The translations under genes were made by a program, and so were the position numbers. 7,512 nucleotides of DNA from JBOHPP01 sp050731755 (GTDB taxonomy: Bacteria > Methylomirabilota > Methylomirabilia > Rokubacteriales > CSP1-6): NCBI GenBank assembly GCA_050731755.1, contig JBOHPP010000148.1, positions 1 through 7,512 on the forward strand, read 5' to 3'. Of this stretch, positions 6,432 to 7,512 are shown one piece after another; the first letter of the stretch is position 1; each line of letters begins with the position of its first letter. The notes beneath the pieces are model-generated. The model saw nothing but the letters and a program-made list of their open reading frames with translations. It had not been told where the DNA came from and ran no database searches.

Positions 6432-7512
6432 CCGTGGCACTGCTCGTCGTCCTCCTGGTAGTGGTGACCGCCGGCGCCGGCCCGGCCTGGGCCCAGAAGG
6501 CGCCGATCAAGATCGGGTTCCTGGCGCCGATGACGGGCGGGGCCGCCCAGATCGGCAAGGACATGACCAACGGCCTCACCATGTGGCTGGAGGAGAACGG
6601 CAACCAGATCGCGGGCCGGAAGGTCGAGGTCATCGTCGAGGACACGCAAGGCCAGCCGCAGATCGCGCTGACCAAGCTCCGGAAGCTGGTAGAGAGCGAC
6701 AAGGTCCACGTGCTGGCCGGCGGCCTCTTCGCCCACGTCGGCTACGCGCTGGCGCCGAAGGTGGACGAGTACAGGATCCCCATGCTCTACCCGGTGATGG
6801 CCGCCGACGACCTCACCCAGCGCAAGCCGGCCAAGTGGGTGGTGCGCAACGGCTGGACTTCGAGCCAGCCGAACCATCCGTTCGGCGAGTACGTGGTCAA
6901 GACCCTCGGCTACAAGAAAGTGGTGGCGATCGCCATCGACTACGCCTTCGGCTGGGAACAGGTAGGCGGCTTCCAGAAGACCTTCGAGGAGGCCGGCGGT
7001 CAGATCGTGCAGAAGCTCTGGCCCCCGCTGGGCACTACCGACTTCGCGCCGTACCTCTCGCAGATCCGCAAGGACGCGGACGCCGTCTTCGCCCTCATGG
7101 TGGCCCAGTCGGCGCTGCGTTTCCCCAAGCAGTACGAGGACTCGGGGCTCAAGGCCAAGCTGCCCCTGCTGGGCGGCGGCACCACCTTCGACGAGTTCGT
7201 GCTGCCATCGCTGGGCGACGAGGCCATCGGCGGCGTCAGCGCGCTGATCTACAGCGCGGCCCTCGACACGCCGGCCAACAAGCGATTCGTGGCCGAGTAC
7301 CGCAAGAAGTACAACAAGGTGCCGTCGTACTACTCGGAGGTCTGCTACACGACGGGCCGCTGGATCAACGAGGCCGCGAAGGCGGTCGGCGGCGACGTCG
7401 AGAACCGCGAGAAGTTCCTGGCCGCCCTTCGCAAGGTGGAGGTTCCCGACGCACCCCGTGGACCGGTCAAGCTCGACGCGCACGGGAACCCGATCCAGAA
7501 CATCTACGTCCG
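6416..7512 (+). CDS. Periplasmic substrate-binding protein of Liv-type ABC transporter (3' partial)
   Basis: A type I periplasmic-binding-fold receptor (Peripla_BP_6-like), 365 residues visible and cut by the right edge; family members are usually a few dozen residues longer. It has a clear signal peptide: MGKK, a hydrophobic core to about residue 20, and cleavage after Ala-Trp-Ala at 24-26. There is no lipobox cysteine, so the protein is soluble in the periplasm. The mature start IKIGFLAPMTGGAAQIGKDM (31-50) and KVEVIVEDTQGQPQIALTKLRKL (69-91) are characteristic. At the usual ligand-contact sites it reads AGGLFAH (101-107) and YPVMAAD (125-131), instead of the Ser/Thr-rich GPxSS and SPSAT motifs of amino-acid binders. 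A non-amino-acid ligand is therefore inferred. It overlaps the upstream permease gene by 16 bp. Aromatic-acid, amide or urea binding are alternatives. Confidence 0.92.
   Translation, partial: MGKKLTVALLVVLLVVVTAGAGPAWAQKAPIKIGFLAPMTGGAAQIGKDMTNGLTMWLEENGNQIAGRKVEVIVEDTQGQPQIALTKLRKLVESDKVHVLAGGLFAHVGYALAPKVDEYRIPMLYPVMAADDLTQRKPAKWVVRNGWTSSQPNHPFGEYVVKTLGYKKVVAIAIDYAFGWEQVGGFQKTFEEAGGQIVQKLWPPLGTTDFAPYLSQIRKDADAVFALMVAQSALRFPKQYEDSGLKAKLPLLGGGTTFDEFVLPSLGDEAIGGVSALIYSAALDTPANKRFVAEYRKKYNKVPSYYSEVCYTTGRWINEAAKAVGGDVENREKFLAALRKVEVPDAPRGPVKLDAHGNPIQNIYV

Noticed and set aside
5397..6440. Long open frame on the minus strand across the livM-like gene, 347 codons
   Set aside because: The translation is a low-complexity mix rich in His, Gln, Asp, Gly and Arg, typical of the antisense of GC-rich membrane-protein codons. 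The plus strand carries an unmistakable LivM.
6359..7483. Long open frame on the minus strand across the binding-protein gene, 374 codons
   Set aside because: It is antisense to a clear binding protein with signal peptide and strong ribosome site. The translation shows no recognisable domain and has shadow-like composition.

Overview
The window is strongly GC-rich bacterial DNA (judged by eye), densely coding, with GTG starts and several genes that touch or overlap. A protein with a signal peptide and a beta-barrel pattern, plus a soluble periplasmic binding protein, point to a diderm (Gram-negative type) organism. The mix of D-2-hydroxyacid dehydrogenase, PuuE-like deacetylase, ACMSD-like amidohydrolase and Liv-type ABC transporter recalls uncultivated soil or groundwater lineages such as Candidatus Rokubacteria/Methylomirabilota. 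That placement is inference from gene content and general resemblance, not a search result.

Layout. (1) 3-983, plus strand: a D-2-hydroxyacid dehydrogenase whose reading frame is open to the left window edge. (2) 984-1046: a short spacer with a nested inverted repeat that abuts the next start codon. (3) 1047-1853, plus strand: a predicted outer-membrane beta-barrel protein. (4) 1780-2736, minus strand: a PuuE/NodB-fold polysaccharide deacetylase-like protein, convergent with the barrel gene and overlapping it by 74 bp. (5) 2737-2801: a 65-bp divergent intergenic region with the only clear promoter-like AT-rich patch. (6) 2802-7512, plus strand: a compact apparent operon of five genes: ACMSD-like amidohydrolase, alpha/beta hydrolase of the 3-oxoadipate enol-lactonase type, LivH-type permease, LivM-type permease and a periplasmic substrate-binding protein cut by the right edge. 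The ATPase genes (livG/livF type) are not in the window and would be expected downstream.

How the genes may work together. The last five genes look like an uptake-plus-catabolism unit. The binding protein captures a small organic acid in the periplasm, LivH/LivM carry it across the inner membrane, and the two hydrolytic enzymes process it in the cytoplasm. The binding protein lacks the usual Ser/Thr signatures of amino-acid binders, and the enzymes resemble those of aromatic and carboxylic acid breakdown. I therefore infer a non-amino-acid carboxylate or aromatic-derived ligand; its identity cannot be read from sequence. The dehydrogenase and deacetylase may belong to the same metabolic neighbourhood, but nothing in the sequence ties them to the operon.

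I see no CRISPR array, insertion sequence, tRNA, rRNA or phage gene. The window is mostly ordinary metabolic DNA. The points most worth a second look are the nested inverted repeat, the overlapping convergent gene ends, the altered metal-site motifs of the deacetylase, and the substrate identity of the transporter operon.
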